Of a stretch of 64,000 nucleotides of DNA, positions 9,973 through 19,212 are shown in pieces. Both the position numbers and the translations under genes were made by a program. The stretch comes from Sporomusa sp. KB1. GTDB taxonomy: Bacteria > Bacillota > Negativicutes > Sporomusales > Sporomusaceae. The stretch is from positions 201,552 to 265,551 of the forward strand of contig NZ_VLKC01000002.1 of NCBI RefSeq assembly GCF_007830295.1, given 5' to 3'. The notes under the pieces were generated by a model. The model was not told the origin of the DNA. It was given only the letters and a program-made list of their open reading frames with translations, and did not search any database. Within the stretch, counting starts at the first letter, position 1; every line of letters starts with the position of its first letter.

Positions 9973-10027
9973 AAAAAGGCCCTCTATAGCTGGACTTTTT
10001 TTCGTGTCCAGTCCATAGGGCCTTTTT
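9973..10027. terminator. bidirectional intrinsic terminator between kimA and the sugar-acid kinase
   Basis: AAAAAGGCCCT...TGGAC pairs with GTCCA...AGGGCCTTTTT, giving a long stem with A-runs and T-runs on both sides. The flanking genes converge here. Confidence 0.88.
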
Positions 10028-10053
10028 AAGCTCCCCCCATATTTCCTGTTTTA

Positions 10054-11508
10054 CTATTTTGCCAGTAATATTTCCACAACTTCTTTAAGTGTATTTTGCT
10101 CCCCAACATTTCCAGGAAATATCACATAGGGTATCTGCGGAAATTTACTTTCTGCTCCTGTTTGCCAGACTGGCACACCCGGCCTTATCTGCCCGAGTAC
10201 GTTGGCACGTTTTACGTTTAACGCTTTAGTACCAACATCACTAGACGTGATACCGCCTTTTGCAACAACAAAGGCCGGAGTTACATTCAGTCTGCCAACC
10301 AGTGATTGTACGGCATCTGATATTTTAACAGAACGCGCCAAAGCATCTTGCTTCGAATCATTGTCCAACGTTAATAATTTTCGTTTGGTATAAACGACGA
10401 CTGTAACCCCCTGATTGAGCAGCTGTTCTTCCCGCTTTATGACTGAGGCAATTTCTTCCTGAAAACGTTCTTCTTCAAGAACCAAATCAGAATCAAACTC
10501 AATAAACCGTATTCCTGCGACAGTTTTTAATTGCTCAACTTGGCTTGTTGTTTTCTGAGTATGGGAACCAACAACAATGATTCCGCCAGTAGCGCCACTG
10601 CTTGTTACCATCTCTTGTCTTGTTAAAAGCGGCTTATCCGCAATAGCACCTAATTCTTTTACAATACCGGCAGCGGTACGCAACAGAAAATACTTTCCTT
10701 GCGCAAGTGCGTGGTAAAAGGCTATACAGAATACTTTTACATCACAGGCATCAATAGCATTGACTACTACTTTTCCAAAATTTGTTACATGGATCAGTTT
10801 GTCAACAATTTTCTCAATGTTGAATGCCCGCAACTCTTGCAGGGAAATCGTTACAACTTGTTCTTTCTTATAGCGGCCTTGTGATTTTTCTTCAATGTAT
10901 TCGGTTAAATCCGACGATTGATAGCCAAATGTTTTGTCTTTAGCAAACTCAGTTTCGCCAGCCGGAACAAGAAACTCCCCATACTGCACATAATGAATGT
11001 TGTCGATCGTAAAGCGTCCGCCTTCCCTGAAATAGGGACAGATAATTTCACCATCGACATTTAGGCCAGAATAACGCTCGCACTGTTCTTTTAAAATTAC
11101 TGTTTCCAATGGATAATGGCCCCTGAGAGTGGAATCGCTGCGGCTAACAATTAAATATTTTTGCTGCTGCTCTTTAGCGACCTGAGCAATCATTTCACCG
11201 ATTTCCTGCTGCGCTTTACTTGTCTGTTCTTCTGTAAAGCCGCGCGAATTCGTCAAAATATAAAAGACTTTGTTTTTTTCTTTAAAACCGTTGCTAATAC
11301 TTTCGTAAGACCAATCCGTATACACGGAAATATCATGCACAGTCTGAATGCCGGTTGGGTCATCATCCAGCACAATGATTTTATGTGGATCATCCTGGAC
11401 AGCCTGTACTAAAAGTGTCTGAACATAATCTTCATTTACCGTCGGATATGATTGTAAAATATCAGCACTAAGCTTTTGTAGTGATTTCATTTCCTCAATC
11501 CTATTCAT
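10054..11508 (-). CDS. four-carbon acid sugar kinase family protein (DUF1537; OtnK/DtnK-like)
   Basis: The product has 484 residues with the N-terminal signature LDDDPTGIQTVHD and the SRSDSTLRGHYPLE motif of DUF1537 proteins, and the C-terminal ATP-binding part with GGITSSDVG and FPGNVG. Characterised members phosphorylate four-carbon sugar acids such as D-threonate, D-erythronate or 3-oxo-tetronate. It overlaps the end of the BKACE gene by 4 nt and is the last gene of the minus-strand cluster. The usual PdxA2-type partner is not present; a class II aldolase and a BKACE enzyme are instead, so the exact substrate is open. Confidence 0.85.
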   Translation of the reverse strand: MNRIEEMKSLQKLSADILQSYPTVNEDYVQTLLVQAVQDDPHKIIVLDDDPTGIQTVHDISVYTDWSYESISNGFKEKNKVFYILTNSRGFTEEQTSKAQQEIGEMIAQVAKEQQQKYLIVSRSDSTLRGHYPLETVILKEQCERYSGLNVDGEIICPYFREGGRFTIDNIHYVQYGEFLVPAGETEFAKDKTFGYQSSDLTEYIEEKSQGRYKKEQVVTISLQELRAFNIEKIVDKLIHVTNFGKVVVNAIDACDVKVFCIAFYHALAQGKYFLLRTAAGIVKELGAIADKPLLTRQEMVTSSGATGGIIVVGSHTQKTTSQVEQLKTVAGIRFIEFDSDLVLEEERFQEEIASVIKREEQLLNQGVTVVVYTKRKLLTLDNDSKQDALARSVKISDAVQSLVGRLNVTPAFVVAKGGITSSDVGTKALNVKRANVLGQIRPGVPVWQTGAESKFPQIPYVIFPGNVGEQNTLKEVVEILLAK

Positions 11509-12308
11509 TTACTGACGATATTAAAATGTTGTCTTGCCTCAGCCGGGCTCATCGGTTCTTTATCCATAGCTCTAAGAAGCCGTATAGTCTTTTCTACCAA
11601 GGGAACATTGGTATCGACTACTGTATTAGTATCCAGATAGTTACTATCTTCAAAGCCAATTCTAACCGTACTGGCCCCCATTCCCAGAGCCGCCGCAATA
11701 ATGGAAAAGTCCCGTCTGTTGGCATGAGTGATGCCCCAAAGAGCCCCCGGTGGAATCATTTGAATCATAGCAGCTAATGCTTGCGGCGTGGCTGGAGCTT
11801 CTCCTTTATGCCCCAAAACAATACTAAAAAGAACGGGATTGCAAAAATCATATTGTTCCATAAGTTCTTTCATCGTAAAAGTATGGCCAATTTCAAATAC
11901 TTCCACTTCCGGTGTTTTTTTCATTTTTAATAACTCGCGGACGCAGTATTCCACATCATCAATTGGATTGCAATAGACAGCCTTACCCAAATTGGTGGAA
12001 CCAACATTCAAAGAACAGGCTTCTACCAAATCCGAGTACACGGGAACACAACGCTCCTTTATGGTCAGGTTAGAAACACCACCTGTTGACACTTCAATGA
12101 TGATATCAGAATCCTTACGAATCAACTGCAGTGTTTCCTCCAGGAGACTCATATCTGTAGTCAGGTTTCCCTGGGCATCGCGTACATGCAAATGCACCAT
12201 AGCAGCTCCTGCCTTATAGCAATTCAAAACATCTTCAGCTATTTTTTCCGGAACTATATTTTTATCTGTAGCAGCTACCGGAGCAACTGAAATCATTACC
12301 TTATCCAT
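11505..12308 (-). CDS. beta-keto acid cleavage enzyme (BKACE, Kce family)
   Basis: The product has 267 residues and matches the BKACE family (formerly DUF849). The metal ligands are visible in MVHLHVRDAQG (HxH near residue 40), and the GFEDSNYL segment near residue 220 provides the usual acidic residue. Family members use Zn2+ to cleave a beta-keto acid with acetyl-CoA, giving acetoacetate and a new acyl-CoA; the founding member acts on 3-keto-5-aminohexanoate. The keto acid used here is unknown. It is tightly coupled to the DUF1537 kinase (4-nt overlap) and lies 21 nt after the aldolase gene. Confidence 0.85.
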   Translation of the reverse strand: MDKVMISVAPVAATDKNIVPEKIAEDVLNCYKAGAAMVHLHVRDAQGNLTTDMSLLEETLQLIRKDSDIIIEVSTGGVSNLTIKERCVPVYSDLVEACSLNVGSTNLGKAVYCNPIDDVEYCVRELLKMKKTPEVEVFEIGHTFTMKELMEQYDFCNPVLFSIVLGHKGEAPATPQALAAMIQMIPPGALWGITHANRRDFSIIAAALGMGASTVRIGFEDSNYLDTNTVVDTNVPLVEKTIRLLRAMDKEPMSPAEARQHFNIVSK

Positions 12309-12329
12309 TTTTCCCCTCCCCTAACAGAC

Positions 12330-13190
12330 TTACCTATCACTAGCGGCTAGACACTGCCGATTAAAAAATGATATATACTTTTTTACAATCTCTTTCACAT
12401 AACCAACCTGGTTTAAGGACAACTCCGAAAAATGCGGCTGGTTATTGGCTAAAAACGCTGTTGTCTTTTCAACAGCATAAACAGAGATTTCCGTATTGAC
12501 ATTAATTTTGGCTATGCCTTTGGCTATGCAGCCTAAAATATCCTTTTCGGATAACCCTGATCCGCCATGCAATACAAGTGGTATTGTCAGCAGCTTATTA
12601 ATGTTTTCTAATATATCTAAGCGTATATTAGGTACTGTTTTATACATTCCATGCACAGTTCCGATCGCAACAGCCAATGCATCAACTTGTGTCGCATCCA
12701 CAAACTGCTTCGCTGCCATAGGTTCGGTATAGACTTCCACATCTGACACCGAGCCTTCATGAGAACGTTCTCCAGCCGCCAGGCATCCCAGCTCAGCTTC
12801 CACCGAGACACCACAAGCATGCGCTATCTGACAAACCAGTTTTGTATTTTTTACATTCTCCTCAAACGGCAATGCCGAACCGTCATACATGACTGAGCCA
12901 AAACCGGTACGAATGGCGCGAAACACTGTGGCTAGATCATTACAATGATCCAAATGCAAACAAATTGGTGTTTCGCTCCCCTCTCCCAGACTCTTTGCAA
13001 TGGAATATGCCGTTTCTAATGACATATTCTTCAGGTACTTGGCACCAAAAGCCAAAATAACCGGTATTTTTGTCTCGTCTGCTGCATCGATGATTCCTTT
13101 AAAGGTTTCATAGTTGTAGCTATTAAAGGAACCTACCGCATAGTTATTGACATAAGCTTCATTGAGGATGTCTTTTAAATTTGCCAGCAT
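12330..13190 (-). CDS. class II ketose-bisphosphate aldolase family protein
   Basis: The product has 286 residues and fits the class II fructose-bisphosphate/tagatose-bisphosphate aldolase family. Visible are NYETFKGIIDAA, the catalytic region ICLHLDHCND (Asp and Zn-binding His near residue 80), AVAIGTVHG (Zn ligand His), and LVLHGGSGL with the last Zn-binding His and phosphate loop. It probably cleaves a phosphorylated keto-sugar or keto-acid made by the neighbouring kinase pathway rather than serving central glycolysis; this is inferred from context only. It sits between the GntR regulator and the BKACE gene in one operon. Confidence 0.85.
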   Translation of the reverse strand: MLANLKDILNEAYVNNYAVGSFNSYNYETFKGIIDAADETKIPVILAFGAKYLKNMSLETAYSIAKSLGEGSETPICLHLDHCNDLATVFRAIRTGFGSVMYDGSALPFEENVKNTKLVCQIAHACGVSVEAELGCLAAGERSHEGSVSDVEVYTEPMAAKQFVDATQVDALAVAIGTVHGMYKTVPNIRLDILENINKLLTIPLVLHGGSGLSEKDILGCIAKGIAKINVNTEISVYAVEKTTAFLANNQPHFSELSLNQVGYVKEIVKKYISFFNRQCLAASDR

Positions 13191-13202
13191 TGTGAATGCC
13201 CC

Positions 13203-13919
13203 TTAAAAGTTTACTTTTTCCCAATACCGATAATGGGTTTCTACTACTTCATTAATCTGATCCCTGTCTTTTTCTTTTACAACCCGCAGCATATCCTTAT
13301 GCATTTGCAGAAACTGCTCTGTAGCTTGTTCATTGATAAACGTTTCTGTCGCTTTCATTCTGGATTTTCTGGTAATTTGATCTACATAAAAGCCGATTCC
13401 TTTCAATAAGGCATTTTGGGTAATATCGACCAATGCCATATGAAACGCTATATCTGCTTCAAATATATCTTTGGCTTCAACGTTTGCTGCCGTAATCTTC
13501 TTTTCAAGATCCTGCGTCGCCTGTTCCGCTTTATGCAAAGAGTCCAAATCCAGTTTATCTATCGCCAATTGGAGTATCCCGACATCAATTATTTTTCGAA
13601 GTTCCACAATTTGATTCGCAGAATCCTTTTGCAAAATAATTCCATATAGAACAGGGTATAGCATTTTACTGTCATAACCTTGGTTTACAAAGGTTCCTTC
13701 TGCCCGTTTGATTGTAAGAACACCATAAGCTACTAATATCTTAATTGCCTCACGAACAGAATTTCTACCGACCCCCATAGATACACAGAGTTCGTTCTCA
13801 GTCGGAATCTTATCGCCTGGCTTCAACTCACCATTAATGATAGCGTTTGTAAAATTATCTACAATCTGCTCTACCACAGATTTGCCGCCTATTTCTTTTA
13901 AAAAAGTTTCTTTTACCAT
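13203..13919 (-). CDS. FadR-subfamily GntR transcriptional regulator
   Basis: The product has 238 residues. The N-terminal winged helix-turn-helix contains GDKIPTENELCVSMGVGRNSV-like sequence (about residues 35-60), and the C-terminal all-helical FCD domain includes EADIAFHMALVDITQN with the ligand or metal-binding His. Such regulators usually respond to an organic acid of the pathway they control. It lies 12 nt before the aldolase gene, so it is probably an autoregulated local repressor of the sugar-acid cluster. Confidence 0.88.
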   Translation of the reverse strand: MVKETFLKEIGGKSVVEQIVDNFTNAIINGELKPGDKIPTENELCVSMGVGRNSVREAIKILVAYGVLTIKRAEGTFVNQGYDSKMLYPVLYGIILQKDSANQIVELRKIIDVGILQLAIDKLDLDSLHKAEQATQDLEKKITAANVEAKDIFEADIAFHMALVDITQNALLKGIGFYVDQITRKSRMKATETFINEQATEQFLQMHKDMLRVVKEKDRDQINEVVETHYRYWEKVNF

Positions 13920-14032
13920 ATGGACCTCCCGCTGATATTTTGTTGTTTCAGTATAACATCATACGTCGGTCCAATACAATCATAAGACACTATGTGATAC
14001 GATACTGGTTTAAAACGTTCGATTACACTTCC

Positions 14033-14443
14033 TTATAAATTAATCGCCGCCGCAGCCACTTTGGCAGCAACCTCGCCATCTTCTTTCAGCCCGCCGATGC
14101 CGACTGCACCGATGATCTGTTGCTGATTATTATATATTGGCACACCACCTGGCAGCCCCACAAATTTATCATCAGCAAAATACGATATATTTAGATTATC
14201 CCGCTGCAACCGTGCCAGGAAATCAGCCGTACTTACCCCCATTCTGGCAGCTGTATACGCTTTATTAGGCGTAAGGTTTATCGTCAATAATTTGGCGCCA
14301 TCTTGCTTATTGAACAAAACGGTAAATCCATCCTTATCACAAACCGCCACGCTAAATGGTTTCGCCCCATATTCTTTCGCAACGATCTCTTCAGCATAAT
14401 TACCTATTTTTTTCGCCAAGGCGAGTGTAATATTTTCCAACAT
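14033..14443 (-). CDS. GlcG/HbpS family protein (DUF336)
   Basis: The product has 136 residues and shows the GlcG/HbpS fold signatures: NKAYTAARMGVSTADF and the glycine-rich GLPGGVPIYNNQQQIIGAVGIGG near the C-terminus. These small proteins occur beside organic-acid catabolic genes and some bind haem or cobalamin; function here is unknown. The ATG at 14443 has AAGGGG 6 nt upstream and is preferred over the TTG at 14449. It lies between the BASS transporter and the GntR gene, all on the minus strand. Confidence 0.82.
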   Translation of the reverse strand: MLENITLALAKKIGNYAEEIVAKEYGAKPFSVAVCDKDGFTVLFNKQDGAKLLTINLTPNKAYTAARMGVSTADFLARLQRDNLNISYFADDKFVGLPGGVPIYNNQQQIIGAVGIGGLKEDGEVAAKVAAAAINL

Positions 14444-14488
14444 AATCAACCCCTTGTTTGTAGTTGCTTATCTATCGATAAGTAAGTC

Positions 14489-15460
14489 TTAAGATTCTAC
14501 AACACTTTTTCCGGCTTCTGCAGCAGCTTTTTTTTCTTCTTTTTCGCGCCAGTAGCTTGCCAATGTTGGTCCGGTAAGATTGTGTACCAAATTAAATATG
14601 GCAGCCGGTATAAAAGCTAACGGGGCAAGATGAGCTATTGCCAACGCCATTGCCAAACCGCCATTTTCCATGCCTATTTCAAATGAAATAGCCTTGGCTT
14701 TGAAATGAGGCATTCCTACCCCACGCGCAGCCCAATAGCCTGTTGTAAGACCAAGGATATTATGGAGAACTACGGCTGCAACAGCAATTAAAGCAACATT
14801 AGCCAGCGAACCGGCACTGAGTGCAAACCCCGAACTAGTGGTAACAAAAATAGCAATAACAGATACAATTGGAATAATCGGCATAATCTTATCAACAAAC
14901 TCAGAAGCAACCGCCCGAATAACGGCCCCTAAAAATACCGGAACCAGAACAATCTTCAAAATATCCATTAAAATAGCCGAAGCATTAACGGGAACTATGG
15001 AGCCAACCAAAAATGTAAACATAAACGGTGTAATAAACGGCGCTATAACTGTATTGATGGTAGAAACCGTTATCGAAAGCGCGGTATCCCCTTTAGCTAA
15101 AAATGTCATAACATTGCTGGCTACTCCACTCGGACAACATCCTACAAGGATAAGTCCCGCAGCTAAAGCTGGCGGTAAGTCAAGCAACTTAGTTAATCCG
15201 AAAGCAATAAACGGCATGATCATATACCGCAAAACAATACCCCAGAATACGTCTTTAGGTCGCGAAAAAATCAGTTTAAAATCGTTCACTGATACAGTAA
15301 GCCCCATACTCAGCATAACCGCCATAATACAATAGCCAACATATTTGGATAATGGCTTAAATGTTTCAGGAGTCATATAGGCGGCAATAACGCCCAAAAT
15401 AATCCATAACGAGAAAAATTTTGTGATAAACTTGACGATTTTTCCTAATTTTTCTATCAT
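14489..15460 (-). CDS. bile acid:sodium symporter family transporter (BASS/PanS-like)
   Basis: The product has 323 residues with about ten membrane segments. The GLILVGCCPSGVASNVMTFLAKGD segment and ISFEIGMENGGLAMALA are the two crossing helix signatures of the BASS family. Bacterial members import bile acids, pantoate, or keto acids with Na+. Here it probably brings in the acid that the following catabolic genes degrade; that is an inference from its position in the cluster. Confidence 0.85.
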   Translation of the reverse strand: MIEKLGKIVKFITKFFSLWIILGVIAAYMTPETFKPLSKYVGYCIMAVMLSMGLTVSVNDFKLIFSRPKDVFWGIVLRYMIMPFIAFGLTKLLDLPPALAAGLILVGCCPSGVASNVMTFLAKGDTALSITVSTINTVIAPFITPFMFTFLVGSIVPVNASAILMDILKIVLVPVFLGAVIRAVASEFVDKIMPIIPIVSVIAIFVTTSSGFALSAGSLANVALIAVAAVVLHNILGLTTGYWAARGVGMPHFKAKAISFEIGMENGGLAMALAIAHLAPLAFIPAAIFNLVHNLTGPTLASYWREKEEKKAAAEAGKSVVES

Positions 15461-15510
15461 TTGTTTCGCTCCTTTTTGATTTAATGCAAAACTTTTATCA
15501 TCAACAGACA

Positions 15511-15551
15511 GAGGTCCGACCGTCCGGCTTATTGGCCGTGGACGGCACCTC
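15511..15551. other. stem-loop between the racemase and the BASS transporter genes
   Basis: GAGGT pairs with ACCTC and CCGTCC with GGACGG around a GGC/GCC core. The T-rich side faces the plus strand, although both flanking genes are on the minus strand, so it may be an mRNA stability or partial attenuation element rather than a classical terminator. Confidence 0.45.
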
Positions 15552-15604
15552 TATTTTTATTTGTGATAAATTTATTGTAAGGAACTGACTTAGGAACGCA
15601 CGCG

Positions 15605-16279
15605 TTATTTTAGTAAACCTTGTTTCACTAAAGCTTCTCTAAGTGCTAACGCACCGAATCTCGGACTAGACAAAACTGGTTTACCATATTTTTGATGAAT
15701 ATATTCTTCACAGTAAGCCATCGAACCTTGCGCAAACAAAATAACATCAACTTTGTCACAGATTTCTCCTGCATATTTCGTCATCAGTTCTTTGAACTGT
15801 TCTTGATCAAGGCCAAAACCGCCGTCAACTAACACATCAACTAATTCTACATGCTTGTTCATTTCCCGTGCTACCCGCATGATAGTGTTCTTTGTTGGCG
15901 TCAGCGTCGTTGACAATGTAGCCATAACACCGATACGATCTCCCTCTTTTACAGCCTCCCGGCACATTTCCTCGTCAATACGTACGATTGGAATACCAGT
16001 ATATTTGCCAATATCTTGTGCGGCATCAGCTACCTCGCCTACTGATGAGCAAATATTGAGAATTGCATCTGCCCCATCACATACTGCTTTCATAAACATG
16101 CTAACAAGTCTAGCCGCCGGTGGTGCCGTGACATATCCGGCTTCTCTGACTTCTGCAATAATTGACGGGTCCTGATTACTGATTATCTCAGTATCTTTCG
16201 GAAGCAATTGCCGAACCTCTTTTTCTACCAACTCAATCAGTTCTGGTGTAGTACCTGTATAAACCAAAGCTACCTTCAT
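15605..16279 (-). CDS. aspartate/glutamate racemase (hydantoin racemase) family protein
   Basis: The product has 224 residues with the two catalytic cysteine regions of this superfamily: ILNICSSVGEVADAA near residue 80 and VILFAQGSMAYCEEY near residue 185. Members racemise amino acids or hydantoins or act as maleate isomerases/decarboxylases. The start ATG follows a TAAGGGGG ribosome site. It is the first gene of the sugar-acid cluster, separated from the transporter by 144 nt with a stem-loop. The substrate cannot be told. Confidence 0.78.
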   Translation of the reverse strand: MKVALVYTGTTPELIELVEKEVRQLLPKDTEIISNQDPSIIAEVREAGYVTAPPAARLVSMFMKAVCDGADAILNICSSVGEVADAAQDIGKYTGIPIVRIDEEMCREAVKEGDRIGVMATLSTTLTPTKNTIMRVAREMNKHVELVDVLVDGGFGLDQEQFKELMTKYAGEICDKVDVILFAQGSMAYCEEYIHQKYGKPVLSSPRFGALALREALVKQGLLK

Positions 16280-16510
16280 TGTAAAGCCCCCTTATTTTTA
16301 GGACGTACTACATACTACATCCTATGTTTATGGCAATATTATCTCATGGTTTAATTTAATTGTAAATAGAAATAATTTAGAATTTTTCTTTATCTTACAA
16401 ATTTATTAGGATGCCTAACCAAAAAATCCGTACCTGCTATCAATGTAGTAGCCCCCCTGTGTCTCCTTTTGTTTGCGGTGGAGGGAGAAAATATATCTAT
16501 ATAAAACAAA

Positions 16511-16551
16511 GAGCCGCTATCTAACTGCAAAATGCAGATAAATAGCGGCTC
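16511..16551 (-). terminator. intrinsic terminator after the glycosyltransferase operon
   Basis: GAGCCGCTAT pairs perfectly with ATAGCGGCTC; on the minus strand the stem is followed by TTTGTTTTAT. The region 16280-16510 upstream of the racemase holds no gene that I can see. Confidence 0.8.
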
Positions 16552-16598
16552 CTGTTGATCACCAAATATATCGGTTTAAGGTACCAGGAGGAATATAC

Positions 16599-16679
16599 AT
16601 GGTCAAAGCATTTACTAAAACCAAATTGAAAGCGCCAAATCTTCCCCATGAATTACCAGTGGTACATATAGTTGTATAA
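16599..16679 (+). CDS. possible 26-residue peptide with an excellent ribosome site
   Basis: A perfect AGGAGG lies 7 nt before an ATG that opens 26 codons ending in TAA. The peptide is basic in its first half (MVKAFTKTKLK). Opposite it, a 78-codon minus-strand frame starts immediately after the GT9 stop codon (TGA followed by ATG) and could be the real gene instead. I recognise neither; one of the two may be genuine. Confidence 0.2.
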   Translation: MVKAFTKTKLKAPNLPHELPVVHIVV

Positions 16680-16795
16680 TCGCTCCCGAACAAGCAATAG
16701 CTCTTGCTAATATATTTGGGGTGGGTTATTAAAAAGTAATAGCTGTTACGGTTCACATTAACCAAGCAACATTCCGGACTTGGGCCTTTTCTCAT

Positions 16796-17818
16796 TCACG
16801 CTACGCAGGATGCTGTATAGAATTTTACATAATCTAAGATTGTTTCAGGTTGTATCTCTTTCATACAAGCATGATCATTGCATTGGTGACGGCCACAGCC
16901 TAAACATTTTAAATTTGCCTTTACTACTACGCCCTTACCATATGGCCGATATCGGACTGAATCGGATGGTCCAAATATTGAGATTACGGGAACTCTTTGG
17001 GCTACGGCTATATGCATGGGGCCAGAATCACCACTAACCAAAACAGCACATTTCTTTACAAGCTCAGCATATTCAAGCAAGCTGGTCCTCTCCGTGAATA
17101 CACCTATCGGGGCATTGTTAGTACGAATTGTCATTTTGGAAATTATCGCTGCAACATCGTCCCTGTCCATCGGTCCACCAAAAAAGGCAATACCATACCC
17201 TTCAGCCAGAATCATGTCGGCAAGTTTAGCCAATTGTTGTGTCCCCCATCTTTTAGTCGGCCAGCTTCCGCCTGTATTTAGACCAATCACTTGGCAAGGG
17301 GATGATTTAAATATTTCCTGCCACATAACCGACGCATGCTGCAAGGCCTCAGAACCGGTATAAATCTCCATACCGCCGGCACTTTCTCTAATCCCCATTG
17401 TCTCTTTCAGAGTCTGACGATAAGCCTCCACTTGATGCACATTACGATTTAAATCTACAAATGAGCCGAGAAACTTCCCTAATAATTTAGGGGCGTAGCC
17501 ACTATGGTACCTAGCTCCGCTAAATAAAGTGAAAATTGTTGAACGCTCATTACCATGGAGGTTCACTACAATATCAAATCTTCGTTTTCTTATATCTTGA
17601 ATAACTCGATAATATCCAGCAAGACCAGAATCAGCTCCTTTTTTATCTATTGAAATGACTTCTGAAATATACGGGTTATACCGTAATAATTCCTCGTATT
17701 TTCTATCTATTAATATGGAGAGTTCAATTTCTGGATAATGCAATTTTAAATCCCGGATAACGGGTGTCATAAATATCAGATCACCTATATACATGAGGTT
17801 AATCAAAAGCATTTTCAT
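16796..17818 (-). CDS. glycosyltransferase family 9 (heptosyltransferase-like)
   Basis: The product has 340 residues. It begins MKMLLINLMYIGDLIF, the N-terminal nucleotide-sugar fold of LPS heptosyltransferases, and contains IGLNTGGSWPTKRWG near the middle and VSGDSGPMHIAVAQRVPVISIFGPS near residue 270, the GT9 donor-binding signature. It should add a heptose or similar sugar to lipopolysaccharide core in the cytoplasm, which fits an organism with an outer membrane. The ATG at 17818 has GGAGG 8 nt upstream and replaces the longer frame opening at 17911. It probably shares an operon with the GT4 gene before it. Confidence 0.88.
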   Translation of the reverse strand: MKMLLINLMYIGDLIFMTPVIRDLKLHYPEIELSILIDRKYEELLRYNPYISEVISIDKKGADSGLAGYYRVIQDIRKRRFDIVVNLHGNERSTIFTLFSGARYHSGYAPKLLGKFLGSFVDLNRNVHQVEAYRQTLKETMGIRESAGGMEIYTGSEALQHASVMWQEIFKSSPCQVIGLNTGGSWPTKRWGTQQLAKLADMILAEGYGIAFFGGPMDRDDVAAIISKMTIRTNNAPIGVFTERTSLLEYAELVKKCAVLVSGDSGPMHIAVAQRVPVISIFGPSDSVRYRPYGKGVVVKANLKCLGCGRHQCNDHACMKEIQPETILDYVKFYTASCVA

Positions 17819-17914
17819 AGTATTTTCCTCCACCTTTACGTTTATATTGTACATTTTAGGTAGACTCAACATCCCGTATAGCCTTCTATAAAAACGATAG
17901 ATCCTATCCATACT

Positions 17915-19075
17915 CTACGAACTCTTTCCGAGCCGGAGATCCCGCTCCTCAGCAGCAGCTCTATAGCATTCTATCGTTTTTTGAGCAGTCGCTTTCCAAT
18001 TGAATTCAGCAGCTCGCCTTATTCCCTTTTGCCGTAAGATTTTCTGCAACGCCTGACTTTCTAAAACCTTTTCTATTCCCATGGCAATATCGTTAACATC
18101 ATTCTGCTCAACAAATAACCCAGCGTCTCCAACAACTTCTGGTAATGATGCCACATTTGAAACTACAACCGGAGTCCCGCATTGCATGGCCTCAAGCGGC
18201 GGTAATCCAAATCCTTCATATTTGGACACATAGGCGAAGACAGTAGCCAAGTTATAAAAGTATGGCAGATCGTGCAAATCCACATAACCTGTGAAAATAA
18301 CCTTAGCAGATAAGTTTAAAACTTGAATTTTCTCATAGATGCTATCACAAAGCCAACCCGCTTTGCCTGCTAAAACCAGCTTATGTTCACAGCCTGTACG
18401 GTCTGAAACCAGCTTATATGCTTCAATTAAGGCTGTAAGATTCTTACGCGGCTCTAACATTCCCAAATAAAGAATGAACTTGTTAGGAAGAGCATATTTC
18501 TCCCTGACTACATCCATATAACTATCATCCTCAGATATAGGACGGTATATGCTGTCAGCGGCCAGCGGAGTAACATGAATTTTCCCTGGATCTATATTCA
18601 AAAAATTAGTAATATCCTTTTTTGTATTTTTTGAAACGGCAATGACCTTGGTACTCTTTGTAACCATATACTTAAGCCAATTAGTAAGATACCGAAGGTT
18701 AGAGCGACCTATTGTTTCTGGGAAAAGCTTAAATGCCATATCATGTATAGTTATTACGGTTGCTGCTTTTGCAGTTGGGACAATAGCAAAATTAGTTCCG
18801 TGATAAACATCAAAACCGCCAGCGAATTTTTCCAGTGGAATATTGTATAGTAGCCGAGGTCCCATTATATTTCTAATGCCCTTGTAGGGGTACTTAATAT
18901 GCAATTCCTCTCCCCTTACATGAACACCCTTAGGAGGCATTTTACTCTTGTTATAGAGTGCTACAAATTCATCCCCGCTTTGAATTCTTTGTAATGTATT
19001 GACAAGGTTGTAACAGTAATAACCTATACCGGTTTTGGTCTGCAATAGTGGCTGACTATCAATTAAGACTTTCAT
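17915..19075 (-). CDS. glycosyltransferase family 4 (group 1)
   Basis: The product has 386 residues. It starts [20 protein letters not shown], the acceptor-domain motif of GT4 mannosyltransferase-like enzymes, and has [13 protein letters not shown] and the EX7E signature ([19 protein letters not shown]) in the C-terminal donor domain. It likely transfers a hexose in surface polysaccharide or LPS synthesis. The ATG at 19075 follows GGGAG and is preferred to the frame opening at 19108. It is followed by the GT9 gene after about 96 nt. Confidence 0.88.
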   Translation of the reverse strand: MKVLIDSQPLLQTKTGIGYYCYNLVNTLQRIQSGDEFVALYNKSKMPPKGVHVRGEELHIKYPYKGIRNIMGPRLLYNIPLEKFAGGFDVYHGTNFAIVPTAKAATVITIHDMAFKLFPETIGRSNLRYLTNWLKYMVTKSTKVIAVSKNTKKDITNFLNIDPGKIHVTPLAADSIYRPISEDDSYMDVVREKYALPNKFILYLGMLEPRKNLTALIEAYKLVSDRTGCEHKLVLAGKAGWLCDSIYEKIQVLNLSAKVIFTGYVDLHDLPYFYNLATVFAYVSKYEGFGLPPLEAMQCGTPVVVSNVASLPEVVGDAGLFVEQNDVNDIAMGIEKVLESQALQKILRQKGIRRAAEFNWKATAQKTIECYRAAAEERDLRLGKSS

Positions 19076-19212
19076 TTCTTTTTCTCCCTCATTTCTAACT
19101 GCACACATTCTGTAAGGTATATAGCTTGGTTAAGAGAATATTTCTTGAAACTAAGTCTAACAAACAAAACTGAAATTTTGTTGAAAAATCAATAATCGAT
19201 AGAAGAACATAG

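Noticed and set aside
14838..15335. Long plus-strand frame of 165 codons opposite the BASS transporter.
   Set aside because: Shadow of a membrane protein gene; no ribosome site or family match.
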